DNA from: Sphingobacterium sp. PCS056
GTDB taxonomy: Bacteria > Bacteroidota > Bacteroidia > Sphingobacteriales > Sphingobacteriaceae
Length of the DNA: 64,000 bases
NCBI RefSeq assembly: GCF_023273895.1
Contig: NZ_CP096883.1
Coordinates: forward strand, 3,038,001 to 3,102,000
Direction: 5' to 3'
How positions within the stretch are numbered: position 1 is the first letter of the stretch; each line of letters opens with the position of its first letter. Below, one piece after another: positions 39,941 to 48,330 of the stretch. The position numbers were made by a program, and so were the translations under genes. The notes below the pieces were generated by a model, which was not told the DNA's origin, did no database searches, and worked only from the letters and a program-made list of their open reading frames with translations.

Positions 39941-40639
39941 ATGAAAAATATAGTTATCATAGGCTGTGGGCAAGGAATTGGATTTGCTACTGCAAAAATA
40001 TTATCAGAGAGTCATCATGTGATTGGAATTTCACGAACTGAAAATCCTGAAGTTCGGAATTTGAATATGGAGTTTCATCCCATGGATATTATCTCCGGAG
40101 ATTTGGGCGAGATTAATTTTCCTGATGTGATTGACGGATTGGTTTATGCGCCAGGAAGTATTAATTTGAAGCCATTTAGTAGACTTTCAGTTGATGATTT
40201 TAAAAATGATTTTGAAGTTAATGTTGTGGGTGCGGTGAAAACGATTCAGAAATTATTACCTAATTTAAAAAAATCTGATAGTGCGTCGGTTGTACTATTC
40301 AGTTCTGTGGCTGCTAAGATGGGTATGCCTTTTCACGCATCGATTTCGGCCAGTAAAAGTGCTGTGGAAGGTCTGACTAAAAGTCTGGCGGCAGAATTGT
40401 CTGCTCAGAAAATTAGGGTTAATGCAATCGCACCTTCTTTAACGGACACAAAACTTGCTTCACAACTCCTTTCAACACCTGAAAAGCGGGAGGCTTCGGA
40501 AAAAAGACATCCGCTGCAAAGAATTGGTAATGGTGACGAGATCGCAGAAATGGTCAAGTTTTTACTTTCAGAAAATTCAGCTTGGATTACTGGACAGATC
40601 ATCGGAATTGACGGGGGGATGAGCAACATCAAATTGTAA
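39941..40639 (+). CDS. SDR family protein lacking the catalytic tyrosine
   Basis: 232 residues of short-chain dehydrogenase fold: IGCGQGIGFATA (cofactor loop), FEVNVVGAVKTI, VVLFSSVAAKMG (Ser121/122), KIRVNAIAPSLTDTKL and ITGQIIGIDGGMS. The YxxxK active-site motif reads I-S-A-S-K, so Tyr is replaced by Ile135 while Lys139 remains. It is the last gene of the photolyase cluster. It may reduce a pigment or antenna precursor by a different mechanism or be only a binding protein. Confidence 0.85.
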   Translation: MKNIVIIGCGQGIGFATAKILSESHHVIGISRTENPEVRNLNMEFHPMDIISGDLGEINFPDVIDGLVYAPGSINLKPFSRLSVDDFKNDFEVNVVGAVKTIQKLLPNLKKSDSASVVLFSSVAAKMGMPFHASISASKSAVEGLTKSLAAELSAQKIRVNAIAPSLTDTKLASQLLSTPEKREASEKRHPLQRIGNGDEIAEMVKFLLSENSAWITGQIIGIDGGMSNIKL

Positions 40640-40800
40640 TCATTTATTTTTTTACCAAAAACCCATCGATTATCCAAGTGAATTAGAAAAAAACTTATCT
40701 ACTGCTTTGAATTCAACGAAACACTAGCGAAAAGTCCTAATTGAAATTTTAGCTTGTATTGATATTCTTAAACCAGTTTCTTATGACTGACTAAATAGAG

Positions 40801-40893
40801 GTTAATAACTGGACTTTTGTTGAATACTAGGGTGGAGAAAATAAATATAATGAAGAAGCTCTGAATAAGTATATTGGAAAATATATGAAGTAA
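40801..40893 (+). pseudogene. possible remnant of a small gene with an internal stop
   Basis: The frame reads VNNWTFVEY, stop, then GGENKYNEEALNKYIGKYMK, stop, directly against the next ATG. The amino-acid composition looks protein-like, but there is a stop within it and no start. It may be a decayed partner of the following ORF. Confidence 0.3.
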
Positions 40894-41097
40894 ATGCTTT
40901 CTGCTGGCTTTGCCTTTTATTTTTATGAATTTGCTTTATACATGTCAACAATGGCAGCATTTTTAGCTTATAGATTAACTTTCTTATGGTTGGCAATTGT
41001 GTGGTTTTTCCTAAGACCCAGACAAATCAGAAAGCAGAACCAAAAGATATTGAAGATTATCGATTCTCTGGAAACTATTGAAAAAGATTTAATATGA
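40894..41097 (+). CDS. small putative membrane protein
   Basis: 67 residues. A long hydrophobic stretch (about residues 3-41, possibly two helices) is followed by a basic PRQIRKQNQKILKII helix. The ATG directly follows the stop of the remnant upstream. No family is recognised. It lies in an otherwise degenerate region, so it may be a real small gene or a leftover. Confidence 0.3.
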   Translation: MLSAGFAFYFYEFALYMSTMAAFLAYRLTFLWLAIVWFFLRPRQIRKQNQKILKIIDSLETIEKDLI

Positions 41098-41877
41098 TCT
41101 AACAGAAATTTTCACCGTAAAGGATCGGTTGTACTGCGATATCGGGTTTATGCCGTAGCCTTTTGCGGCATGTGGGCTGTAAACCCACCTGTACTTTTGA
41201 ATGTCTTATTCGACCGTCCTTAAGACAAATTGATGAAAGCTAAAATTAAAGACCATGCCTATGATATGGGACTTAAACGAAAAGCTTATAAAAGCAGACA
41301 CTACCCGCTAGAAACGCAGAATTTTTAAGCGTAAAAATAAGTAAAATTAAATGATACTTACTCTGGTTAACACTGCTTTAAACCAGCGAGAATATTTAAA
41401 TGATCGGTAAATACTTCTTGTTCTATTCGGACCCTTTTCAATATCAATCGTAGAGTAAGCATATTTTTCTTCCAGTAGATCCACTAGTAACTTAGTCAAT
41501 AGAAATTTTCCTTATTGCTGATTCATTGGCTTTTTATCGTCTTTCCTTTGGCTTTTTCAGCTTTTCATATCTGCTATATTATGCTATCTATCATAAAAGC
41601 GTAGGAATGCCAACTTAACAAGATTGAAATCGCTATGACCAGCAGTTAAGATTCAATCAAAAACATCTGATTTTCAACAAGAAATAATAAAAGAAATATT
41701 TTAATGTAAAATTATTTCTTTTGTATATATAATTGTAATATATTTACTAAAGAAATTTTTATATAGTTATGTTATAGTCATTTTATATTTTCTAGTGACA
41801 TTTTACCATCATGTTGGTTTTTAAATTAAACGTATGCTATCGTTCCTAAATATGATAAATCAATAATTGAATAATAC
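41098..41877. other. degenerate intergenic region
   Basis: About 780 bp. Fragments that look coding occur on both strands: a 31-codon frame at 41233-41328 (plus) and a start-less 54-codon frame at 41347-41511 (minus, containing LLVDLLEEKYAYSTIDIEKG). None is a complete gene and I recognise none. The last 200 bp are very AT-rich and probably hold the promoter of the lipoprotein gene. It looks like an eroded insertion scar. Confidence 0.4.
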
Positions 41878-43158
41878 ATGAAAATAAATTTACTATTTTG
41901 TTTGCTGATACTTGTTTTTGTAAGTTGTAAAAATGAGAACAGTATGCTCCCTGAGAAGAGCTCGTCAAATCCTATTGAAGCTTTGCAGGCTGATTTTGAG
42001 AAACAAACAGGTTATCACCAAAAGGACTCCAATTTTCTGTTTCAAAGTTTTAAGACATCCATTAACTGGGAACAGAACAAAATAATCTCTGATGATACTG
42101 TTTACGTGAAAGTAAATGTTTTAGATAAGGTAAAACTATTGTCAACGGATTCGCGGCAAATTTCCATACATAACATGGTTTGGATAAAAGCAATTAAAGC
42201 AAAAGATGCTTGGATGTATACATTGTTGACTTTTATTCCTGAAAATACTAAATTAGGATATACTGGTACGATTATTTCTAAATCTATTTTATCTGGCGAA
42301 CAATGGAAAGCATATTTTATAGAAGGTGAACTTGTCAAACAAGCAAGCGGCTTGAAAGCTTCGTCAACAGACAGAAAATGTACGTATGGTTATGTAAATG
42401 GTGAGATAAATGTGATCAGTTGTGAACCACCACGTACGGGGACTGATTATCCAGGGCAAGGAGGAGGACCAATTGATTACGAAACTGTCGATCCAATGGA
42501 ACATGGAGGTGCCGGAGGTAGTAGCGGAGGAGATGGCGCTGAAGGTGAGTCAACGACTAATCCTGACCATGAAATTATTGATGCTTTAGAAGGATATCCT
42601 TGTGCACAGGCAGTCTTAGCAAAATTGCCTAACTTAGAAAATAAGATTTCGACCTGGTTGAACAGTGTATTTAAAAATAATGCAAATAATAGCTTAACAT
42701 TCAGAGTTAGTACTAATATAAAACCTGAAGTTGATGGCTTTTGGAACTATAATAACCCATCAGGAAAAGCTCAAACGATAAGTTTAAATGGCCAAATGCT
42801 TTCTAAGGCCTCTCAGGAATATATTGCGGCTACATTTTTTCATGAAGCTCTGCATGGCTATTTACATAATGAGAAAGTAAGACTTGAGGAAGAAGGTAAA
42901 GGATCTCAATTTGGAATTTTATATCCAGGATGGTCTGCTACAGATGTTCTAGTTGAAAATAGATATGTAATTGAGCATTCCACTATGGCAACCTCTTTAA
43001 AGGATTTAGCTGATGCAATAAAATCATTTAATCCTTCAATGAGTAACGCTGATGCGTTAGCATTGGCAAAAGCCGGTATAGTATCGAATATGACACAAGC
43101 AGAAATTGATTTGAACTTAAGACATAGAAATGGAAATGAGGGTACAAGATGTAACTAG
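41878..43158 (+). CDS. secreted lipoprotein with zinc-metallopeptidase-like HExxH motif
   Basis: 426 residues. The signal ends in the lipobox-like LVFVSC, so Cys17 would carry lipid. Residues about 25-180 are an unknown domain, followed by a Gly-rich linker (GGPIDYE, HGGAGGSSGGDGAEG). The C-terminal part (about 230-426) has FHEALHGYLHNE: H322, E323, H326 and possibly H330 as zinc ligands. This is a peptidase-type motif, but the family is not recognised. The next gene begins 4 bp later. Confidence 0.7.
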   Translation: MKINLLFCLLILVFVSCKNENSMLPEKSSSNPIEALQADFEKQTGYHQKDSNFLFQSFKTSINWEQNKIISDDTVYVKVNVLDKVKLLSTDSRQISIHNMVWIKAIKAKDAWMYTLLTFIPENTKLGYTGTIISKSILSGEQWKAYFIEGELVKQASGLKASSTDRKCTYGYVNGEINVISCEPPRTGTDYPGQGGGPIDYETVDPMEHGGAGGSSGGDGAEGESTTNPDHEIIDALEGYPCAQAVLAKLPNLENKISTWLNSVFKNNANNSLTFRVSTNIKPEVDGFWNYNNPSGKAQTISLNGQMLSKASQEYIAATFFHEALHGYLHNEKVRLEEEGKGSQFGILYPGWSATDVLVENRYVIEHSTMATSLKDLADAIKSFNPSMSNADALALAKAGIVSNMTQAEIDLNLRHRNGNEGTRCN

Positions 43159-43162
43159 GAAA

Positions 43163-44095
43163 ATGAAATGTTGGTTTTTATTGCCGCTGTTATTGATTAC
43201 GGTCAATTCGTCCGCACAGGTCAAATACTTTATTATACCGGATCAGGCAGAGGACTATACCGTCAATCATTATAAATTATCGACTGAAAAATTATATGGT
43301 GTCAAAAAGAACGTAGAACTTTTTTCTCTGACCTTTCCTGGATCAGAAACCATAAAAAGAAGCCTGAAACAGTATGTTGATATGGATCTCGATATAGTGC
43401 TTTTTTCAGTGCTGCCTGATTTATCAGGTAAAAGCGATTGGATTGAAATTAAAATGGATAGTATTAAAAGTAATATAATCACACATTCGAATCTAATAAG
43501 GCTACTGTCACTAAATACTTTTTCGGATTATGAGCAACAATATAGAGCAAAAAACAAATATTTTGATGAATATCAGGTTATAAAAAAAATAGACAATAAA
43601 TACTTTGCATCCAAGCATTGTCTACTACAATTTTTTGCTGTCCGAAACAGGCCATCTGTTTTTCAAAATGTTTTTGGAACTATAAATACTGAGCAGGAAC
43701 CGATCACAATCATTGAGATGGAGCAAATTTTTAAGAAAAGATACCGCGGTTCTATATTTCCACCCTATTCAATCGGAGAATCACCATATTCTTATTCTAG
43801 TGGGGGGTTCGATTTTCTACGGGATAGAAGAGAATACTTATCTAAAGTTATAAAATTGCGTAATGACGAACTGGCTTATCAATTCTGGACATATACAAAT
43901 TGGCATGAGCATAGGCATGAATTTGAAATTGACCGGGGTATTGACCGTTTTGTATACCTGCCAGGTCAAGGCATTATCGGCGGTTCCTTTGACTTCTATT
44001 TTTACTTCCACAGAAAGAAGTTACCGATTGGATACGCTGACTTTATGCAGAATATAAAGGAAGAAAAAGTAATGATTGCAGATAATTATAAATAG
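43163..44095 (+). CDS. exported hypothetical protein, partner of the HExxH lipoprotein
   Basis: 310 residues from the ATG at 43163, which gives a clean signal peptide (MKCWFLLPLLLITVNSSAQ). An ATG at 43130 overlaps the previous gene and is unlikely. The mature protein is rich in aromatic and charged residues, with WTYTNWHEHRHEFEIDRG near the C-terminus. No domain is recognised. Tight spacing says it works with the lipoprotein, for example as its substrate, inhibitor or partner. A terminator follows. Confidence 0.65.
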   Translation: MKCWFLLPLLLITVNSSAQVKYFIIPDQAEDYTVNHYKLSTEKLYGVKKNVELFSLTFPGSETIKRSLKQYVDMDLDIVLFSVLPDLSGKSDWIEIKMDSIKSNIITHSNLIRLLSLNTFSDYEQQYRAKNKYFDEYQVIKKIDNKYFASKHCLLQFFAVRNRPSVFQNVFGTINTEQEPITIIEMEQIFKKRYRGSIFPPYSIGESPYSYSSGGFDFLRDRREYLSKVIKLRNDELAYQFWTYTNWHEHRHEFEIDRGIDRFVYLPGQGIIGGSFDFYFYFHRKKLPIGYADFMQNIKEEKVMIADNYK

Positions 44096-44098
44096 GAA

Positions 44099-44151
44099 AA
44101 TAATCACCCTTGACAAAAATTACCAATGGTTTTTTGTAAGGGGTGATTATT
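44099..44151 (+). terminator. terminator of the lipoprotein pair
   Basis: Long stem: AATAATCACCC (44099-44109) with GGGTGATTATT (44141-44151), continuing as CTTGACAAAAA against TTTTTGTAAG with one bulge, then TTTTG. Confidence 0.75.
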
Positions 44152-44301
44152 TTGAGACCGATATCTTCTTGCGAAATCTCGAAGTCATGTACTTTTTTTA
44201 GTTTAAGTGGGCAGCTTTGAATAGATTTATAATTCCCTCATAATCGTAAGCAAAAGTGCCCATATTAGGATCAATATCTAGTTTCATTTTTATTCACTGA
44301 T

Positions 44302-44880
44302 TCATTTGTCAAGATTTTCCTTTTCTATGACAAAAGCTTTCAATTCTGCAATTTTTCCATTTTCGAAGCGCCATATATCGCAATAATCATAGTGGTGATA
44401 AATGCCATTTGGCGCCTTCAAGGTGATTTCACCTGTCACGGTTACCATGCTACCTTCTTCAATGGTCGTTTCGACGGTAAATACAGGCGGTTCCACATAA
44501 AATTCTTTCATATAGGCTCGTACTTTATCTTTACCCTCGAGGATACGTTCACCTACAAAAACCCATTTTGTATCTGGTGTACAATGAGCTAGAAAATCCT
44601 CGTAATTTCCCTTTTTAACAAATTCATTTGCTTGATGTAATATCGTTGCATTTTTCATTTTTGTTTCTTTTTTGATGTGAATTGATTCATTAATGCTTGT
44701 ATCTAGACTGCTGTCAGATAATTCCATTTCCAAGCTTTCTCCGTGATTTTCATTACAGTTATTCGTATTTTGAGCATTTGTAACTGTTCGGAATGTGTTT
44801 TGATTAGGAAGATATCTCATCGCTTGTGCAGTAATGCCGACTACTAGTAAGATGGATATAGTTAATGTCAGTTTTTTCAC
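44302..44880 (-). CDS. SnoaL/NTF2-like protein with N-terminal signal segment
   Basis: 192 residues. The first 20 are a signal-like hydrophobic segment (TLTISILLVVGITAQA), and residues 21-73 are a polar spacer. Residues 74-192 form an NTF2/SnoaL-like domain (HQANEFVKKGNYEDFLAHC, WVFVGERILEGKDKVRAYM, YCDIWRFENGKIAELKAFV). Such domains bind or isomerise small molecules; the role here is unknown. An internal Met at residue 75 could start a cytosolic version. It heads downstream of two other minus-strand genes. Confidence 0.75.
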   Translation of the reverse strand: MKKLTLTISILLVVGITAQAMRYLPNQNTFRTVTNAQNTNNCNENHGESLEMELSDSSLDTSINESIHIKKETKMKNATILHQANEFVKKGNYEDFLAHCTPDTKWVFVGERILEGKDKVRAYMKEFYVEPPVFTVETTIEEGSMVTVTGEITLKAPNGIYHHYDYCDIWRFENGKIAELKAFVIEKENLDK

Positions 44881-45001
44881 GTTAATATTTTATTTAGACG
44901 CCAATTCATTAGTTCTAATCTTGATCCTTGCTATGCCTTTCATATGCCTATTGCTAAGTCATGGCTCAGTTTAATAATGTTTAGAATATCCGGATTAAGT
45001 A

Positions 45002-46015
45002 TTACAAACTTTCCGAGGTTTCCTCCATCATTTCGATTCCGAATTCTTTTAAGCGGGTACTTATATTATGACTTGGAACAATAGTTTCTGGAAGGTGTAA
45101 ACCTCCAACCTTATGTTCCGGCTGCCCATTAAGTCCTAATATTTTTTCTGCAATCAAGTATACGCCAACAGCGGTTAGATGAGAATTTCCTCTCGGGCCC
45201 GATACGATCGTGCTGAGTTTTCTTTTTTCGCCGGATAGTAGGGTGCCTTCAATCGTAATGTATAAATCATGTGAAGCTTGCAAGCCTTTATTGCTACCTA
45301 TTGATTCCCCTGTGATAAAATCGAACCGAATATTTTTCGCACTCGTAAAAGCGGCAATGCTCGGTACATCCAGTGTGCTAAGTGGATAACCTATTACTGA
45401 GGAATGATTGTACAAATCAATAGTTCTCGGGTTTTCCTTTGCTTGTAATGATAGCCAATTTCCTTCCTTGCGGATCAGAGCATTACCAACAAAACCACTG
45501 ACTTCGTTGGCAACTAGCGGTCCAACACTATCCTTTGGGTCAAATAACCCGGCAATTTCGATCGTTTTTATATGGCTGAATTTATTCGCTAGTTGTTTAA
45601 CCACAAGGGTTAATATTCCTGCTTGCCAATGTCCAGCGTATACAACTGGCGCAATGATCGTTTTGTGCAGGCCTAGAAATGCTGTGGGAGAAATTTGATC
45701 AGCTAATTCGCTGACGGCAATACACGCAATGCCCTTTAAGATAGCAGTCTCTCTTACTATATTACGATGATCATCCACTGCTGATATGATCAGATCAATT
45801 TTTTGAAAGTGACTTAAATCGAAGCCTTCTTCAAGGTTGATGTAAGCTGTTTCTGTATGATTTAATTCCTTCGCTAAAGATATTCCGTTTTGCGGATTTC
45901 TGCCCGCTAGAACAAGTTCGATGCGATGATCAACTTGTCTGATTAGTCGTGCTATGTGACTCCCAACCATACCGTAACCGCCTACAATTAATACTCGTTT
46001 TTTCTGTGATTCCAT
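45002..46015 (-). CDS. saccharopine-dehydrogenase-like NAD(P)-binding protein
   Basis: 337 residues. The N-terminal Rossmann fold is KRVLIVGGYGMVGSHIARL with VLAGRNPQNG, typical of the saccharopine dehydrogenase NADP-binding group. The substrate part is not recognised in detail. These proteins are often trans-acting enoyl or imine reductases or uncharacterised. It is flanked by the SnoaL-like gene and the quinone reductase gene on the same strand. Confidence 0.8.
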   Translation of the reverse strand: MESQKKRVLIVGGYGMVGSHIARLIRQVDHRIELVLAGRNPQNGISLAKELNHTETAYINLEEGFDLSHFQKIDLIISAVDDHRNIVRETAILKGIACIAVSELADQISPTAFLGLHKTIIAPVVYAGHWQAGILTLVVKQLANKFSHIKTIEIAGLFDPKDSVGPLVANEVSGFVGNALIRKEGNWLSLQAKENPRTIDLYNHSSVIGYPLSTLDVPSIAAFTSAKNIRFDFITGESIGSNKGLQASHDLYITIEGTLLSGEKRKLSTIVSGPRGNSHLTAVGVYLIAEKILGLNGQPEHKVGGLHLPETIVPSHNISTRLKEFGIEMMEETSESL

Positions 46016-46076
46016 CTTGAAATTTTTAAATTATATACTTTTTACATTTAGCAATGCAGTTTAAGCGTGTGGTCTG

Positions 46077-46607
46077 TCAAAATTTATCTAGAAACTCCAA
46101 ATATGATTTGACACCATGTGCTAGATGGCTTTCCGATATGTTGTGCTCTATCCAATAAAAAGCAAATGGAGGTTGGTAATTAACTTTGACATATTGAAAA
46201 GTCAACTCAAAAGGTCGTGTGAGTTCCTGTAAGGTGTATTTGTATTTTCCTGCTCCCTTCAAATCGTTTTCATCTAAGCCCAGAGATATCGCCAAGGCTA
46301 TTTTCTTCCCATGCATCCGATATCCGCTTTGACTGCCATATGCCCACCCATGAGTCAACACGTCATCAAACCACTGTTTTAACAGAGCGGGGCAGTTAAA
46401 CCAGTAAAAAGGAAATTGGAAAACAATTTTATCATACTGTTCGACTAGGCGCTGTTCGGCCAAAACATCGATATTTCCCTCTGGATAACTTTCTTGTAAA
46501 TGGTGTACGGTATATTTTTCAGGATACTTAAGCAGTTCCTCAATCCATCTCTTATTTATCACCGACTTAGTTATATGAGGATGGACGACAATTATTAAAG
46601 TTTTCAT
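46077..46607 (-). CDS. NAD(P)H dehydrogenase (quinone), flavodoxin-like fold
   Basis: 176 residues, the length of YwrO/KefF/MdaB-type enzymes. Motifs: KTLIIVVHPHITKSVINKRW, YDKIVFQFPFYWFNCPALLKQWFDDVLTHGWAYG (the family's FMN/quinone pocket) and KKIALAISLG. It reduces quinones or electrophiles by two electrons using FMN. The divergent HxlR gene 96 bp away is a typical regulator for such genes. Confidence 0.9.
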   Translation of the reverse strand: MKTLIIVVHPHITKSVINKRWIEELLKYPEKYTVHHLQESYPEGNIDVLAEQRLVEQYDKIVFQFPFYWFNCPALLKQWFDDVLTHGWAYGSQSGYRMHGKKIALAISLGLDENDLKGAGKYKYTLQELTRPFELTFQYVKVNYQPPFAFYWIEHNISESHLAHGVKSYLEFLDKF

Positions 46608-46703
46608 ATTTCAATTATTCATTTGTTGAAGACAAAGTTAGGGTTCCACATGAAGTTTTGTATATTGCCAGCTAATTGTTAGGTACTATAAATAATGTAA
46701 GTA

Positions 46704-47066
46704 ATGAGTGAAATCAAACAAACCTCAACCAACTTTTCCAATAAGGCTGCTCTGAGCGATGAATGTCCGGAAGCATACGCCTCAAATATCATTGGCGGTC
46801 AATGGACATTGGTGATATGTTCTTGGTTGTTAAGTGGTAAACTTAGATTTGGAGAGCTAAAGAAGAAACTACCTGGTATTACTGAACGGATGTTGACTTT
46901 GCAACTGCGTAAGCTCGAAGAGAATAAAATAATCAGCCGGACTGTTTATGCTGAAGTTCCGCCACGTGTAGAATATGAAATGACGGAAATTGGATATGCG
47001 TTGAAGTCTGTTATTAAAGAGTTAGAGGCTTGGGGAGAAAGCCATAAGAAATTGACAGGTAAATAA
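46704..47066 (+). CDS. HxlR family transcriptional regulator
   Basis: 120 residues, a MarR-like winged helix: CPEAYASNIIGGQWTLVI, LRFGELKKKLPGITERMLTL and RTVYAEVPPRVEYEMTEIG. The single Cys in CPEA is the position used for redox or electrophile sensing in several HxlR proteins. The divergent quinone reductase gene is the likely target. Confidence 0.92.
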   Translation: MSEIKQTSTNFSNKAALSDECPEAYASNIIGGQWTLVICSWLLSGKLRFGELKKKLPGITERMLTLQLRKLEENKIISRTVYAEVPPRVEYEMTEIGYALKSVIKELEAWGESHKKLTGK

Positions 47067-47286
47067 CCTAATATGCCTGTATGAAATCATTCGCTTTTCT
47101 ATTTTATTAGAAAATCAAATGATTGAAATTGACTTTAAGAAAAATTAGTGATCAAGATAATTCACCAAAATCGGTTCTTTAATCTAGTTTTTGACAAGAA
47201 TTTTATCCGAAAGTAGCTTTGTTATTAAAAAGATATTTCCATTGTGCAACGGAGAGTCGTACAATGGAAATATACACAAGAATAGC

Positions 47287-47697
47287 TTATTTACTATTCA
47301 GTAATTTTTCTAAATATTCAACCTTCGATTTTTCGGCTTCAAGAAGGCGTTCGTAGAGTTTTTTGTTTTCTTCGTAGACTTCGATGAGTTTGTCTACAGG
47401 ATTGCAAGAAAATGTGGAGTTTGTGCTATATGCACCGGCACCACTATTATCGTGAAAGCTATTAAAATAATTGAACACAGCTTCTTCACTAAAATTCTCA
47501 ATTGCATCTGGAGTAACGCCCAATATTTCGGCTACTTGAGCCAAAAGATCTGCTTCTATGGATTCACTTCTTTCTATGTTGGAAATGGTCTGCTGACTTA
47601 CTCCCAAAGCAGTGGCTAAAGCTTCTTGTTTCATACCGCGTAACTCACGTAGGCGGCTGATTTTTGGTCCAATCTTGTTTTCCTTACTCATACTCAA
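47287..47697 (-). CDS. XRE family regulator with C-terminal coiled coil
   Basis: 136 residues. The HTH_3 domain occupies residues about 12-68 (ISRLRELRGMKQEALATALG, VSQQTISNIERSE). A middle part contains FNYFNSFHDNSGAGAYS. The last 40 residues form a leucine-rich coiled coil (VDKLIEVYEENKKLYERLLE) that may hold a dimer. It is divergent from the operon at 47860 and is probably its regulator. The arrangement is common for toxin-antitoxin, phage and mobile-element control genes. Confidence 0.85.
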   Translation of the reverse strand: MSMSKENKIGPKISRLRELRGMKQEALATALGVSQQTISNIERSESIEADLLAQVAEILGVTPDAIENFSEEAVFNYFNSFHDNSGAGAYSTNSTFSCNPVDKLIEVYEENKKLYERLLEAEKSKVEYLEKLLNSK

Positions 47698-47748
47698 AGT
47701 TAATAATATTCTTGCATTTGTTACACTGTAATTACATGTCTTGGTAAT

Positions 47749-47796
47749 TTACAAATTTTTGCTTGTTTTTTACAAATCAGATTGGTGATTTACAAG
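47749..47796. promoter_or_regulatory. three phased TTTACAA repeats, candidate operator
   Basis: TTTACAA occurs at 47749-47755, 47770-47776 and 47790-47796, that is, every 20-21 bp (two helical turns), in the 162-bp gap between the divergent XRE gene and the 47860 operon. It is a natural candidate for the regulator's binding site. Confidence 0.45.
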
Positions 47797-47859
47797 TGTT
47801 TTTGGTTCGGTACGAGTGGTTTTCTGTGGTTATTTGTGTAAACCAAAATACAAATAATT

Positions 47860-48330
47860 ATGAAAAAGAAAAATAATACGAAGAACACTACAACAGGTAG
47901 ATTTTCTAATTACGATGAAATCGATGAAATGTACGCAAGCCTCGATAGAAAGTATGAATTAAATGTGCCAAGCAATTTTAGAATGATTTGTGCTATTCTC
48001 GGGGTTAAAGTAGAAGTTATTCTTAAAGATTTTATGTGGCTGGTAAGCTATTCTAATCACCGTGATGGAGAGAGTAAAAGACGGAATGCTGCTCGAGCAT
48101 TTTTTATGAGTTGTGCGTATGGACAACCAGGTTATTCTGAAGAACAGATCGACCAAATGTTTGACGAATTGAAAGCAGAACGATTAATCTATGATACAAT
48201 TAACGGTATGAATCGAGAAGATCTAGAGTTGTTCTGGAGGAATAACCATATGTATAAGCAACATTGGTTTAAACGATGGTTTGAGCAGAAATGTCGTAAG
48301 GAAGAAATATCAATTCTTGCTGAATATTAA
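47860..48330 (+). CDS. hypothetical protein, first gene of the XRE/HEPN block
   Basis: 156 residues with no signal peptide or membrane segment. The N-terminus is Lys/Thr-rich, followed by helices (EIDEMYASLDRKYELNVP, KDFMWLVSYSNHRDGE, EEQIDQMFDELKAERLIYD). The C-terminus is rich in Trp, His and basic residues. The domain is not recognised. Its 3' end overlaps the next gene by 50 nt if that gene starts at its first ATG. Confidence 0.65.
   Translation: MKKKNNTKNTTTGRFSNYDEIDEMYASLDRKYELNVPSNFRMICAILGVKVEVILKDFMWLVSYSNHRDGESKRRNAARAFFMSCAYGQPGYSEEQIDQMFDELKAERLIYDTINGMNREDLELFWRNNHMYKQHWFKRWFEQKCRKEEISILAEY

Noticed and set aside
44198..44287. 29-codon minus-strand ORF between the lipoprotein pair and the SnoaL-like gene
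   Set aside because: Protein-like composition, but too short, with no family match recognised and no conserved context; perhaps a gene remnant.
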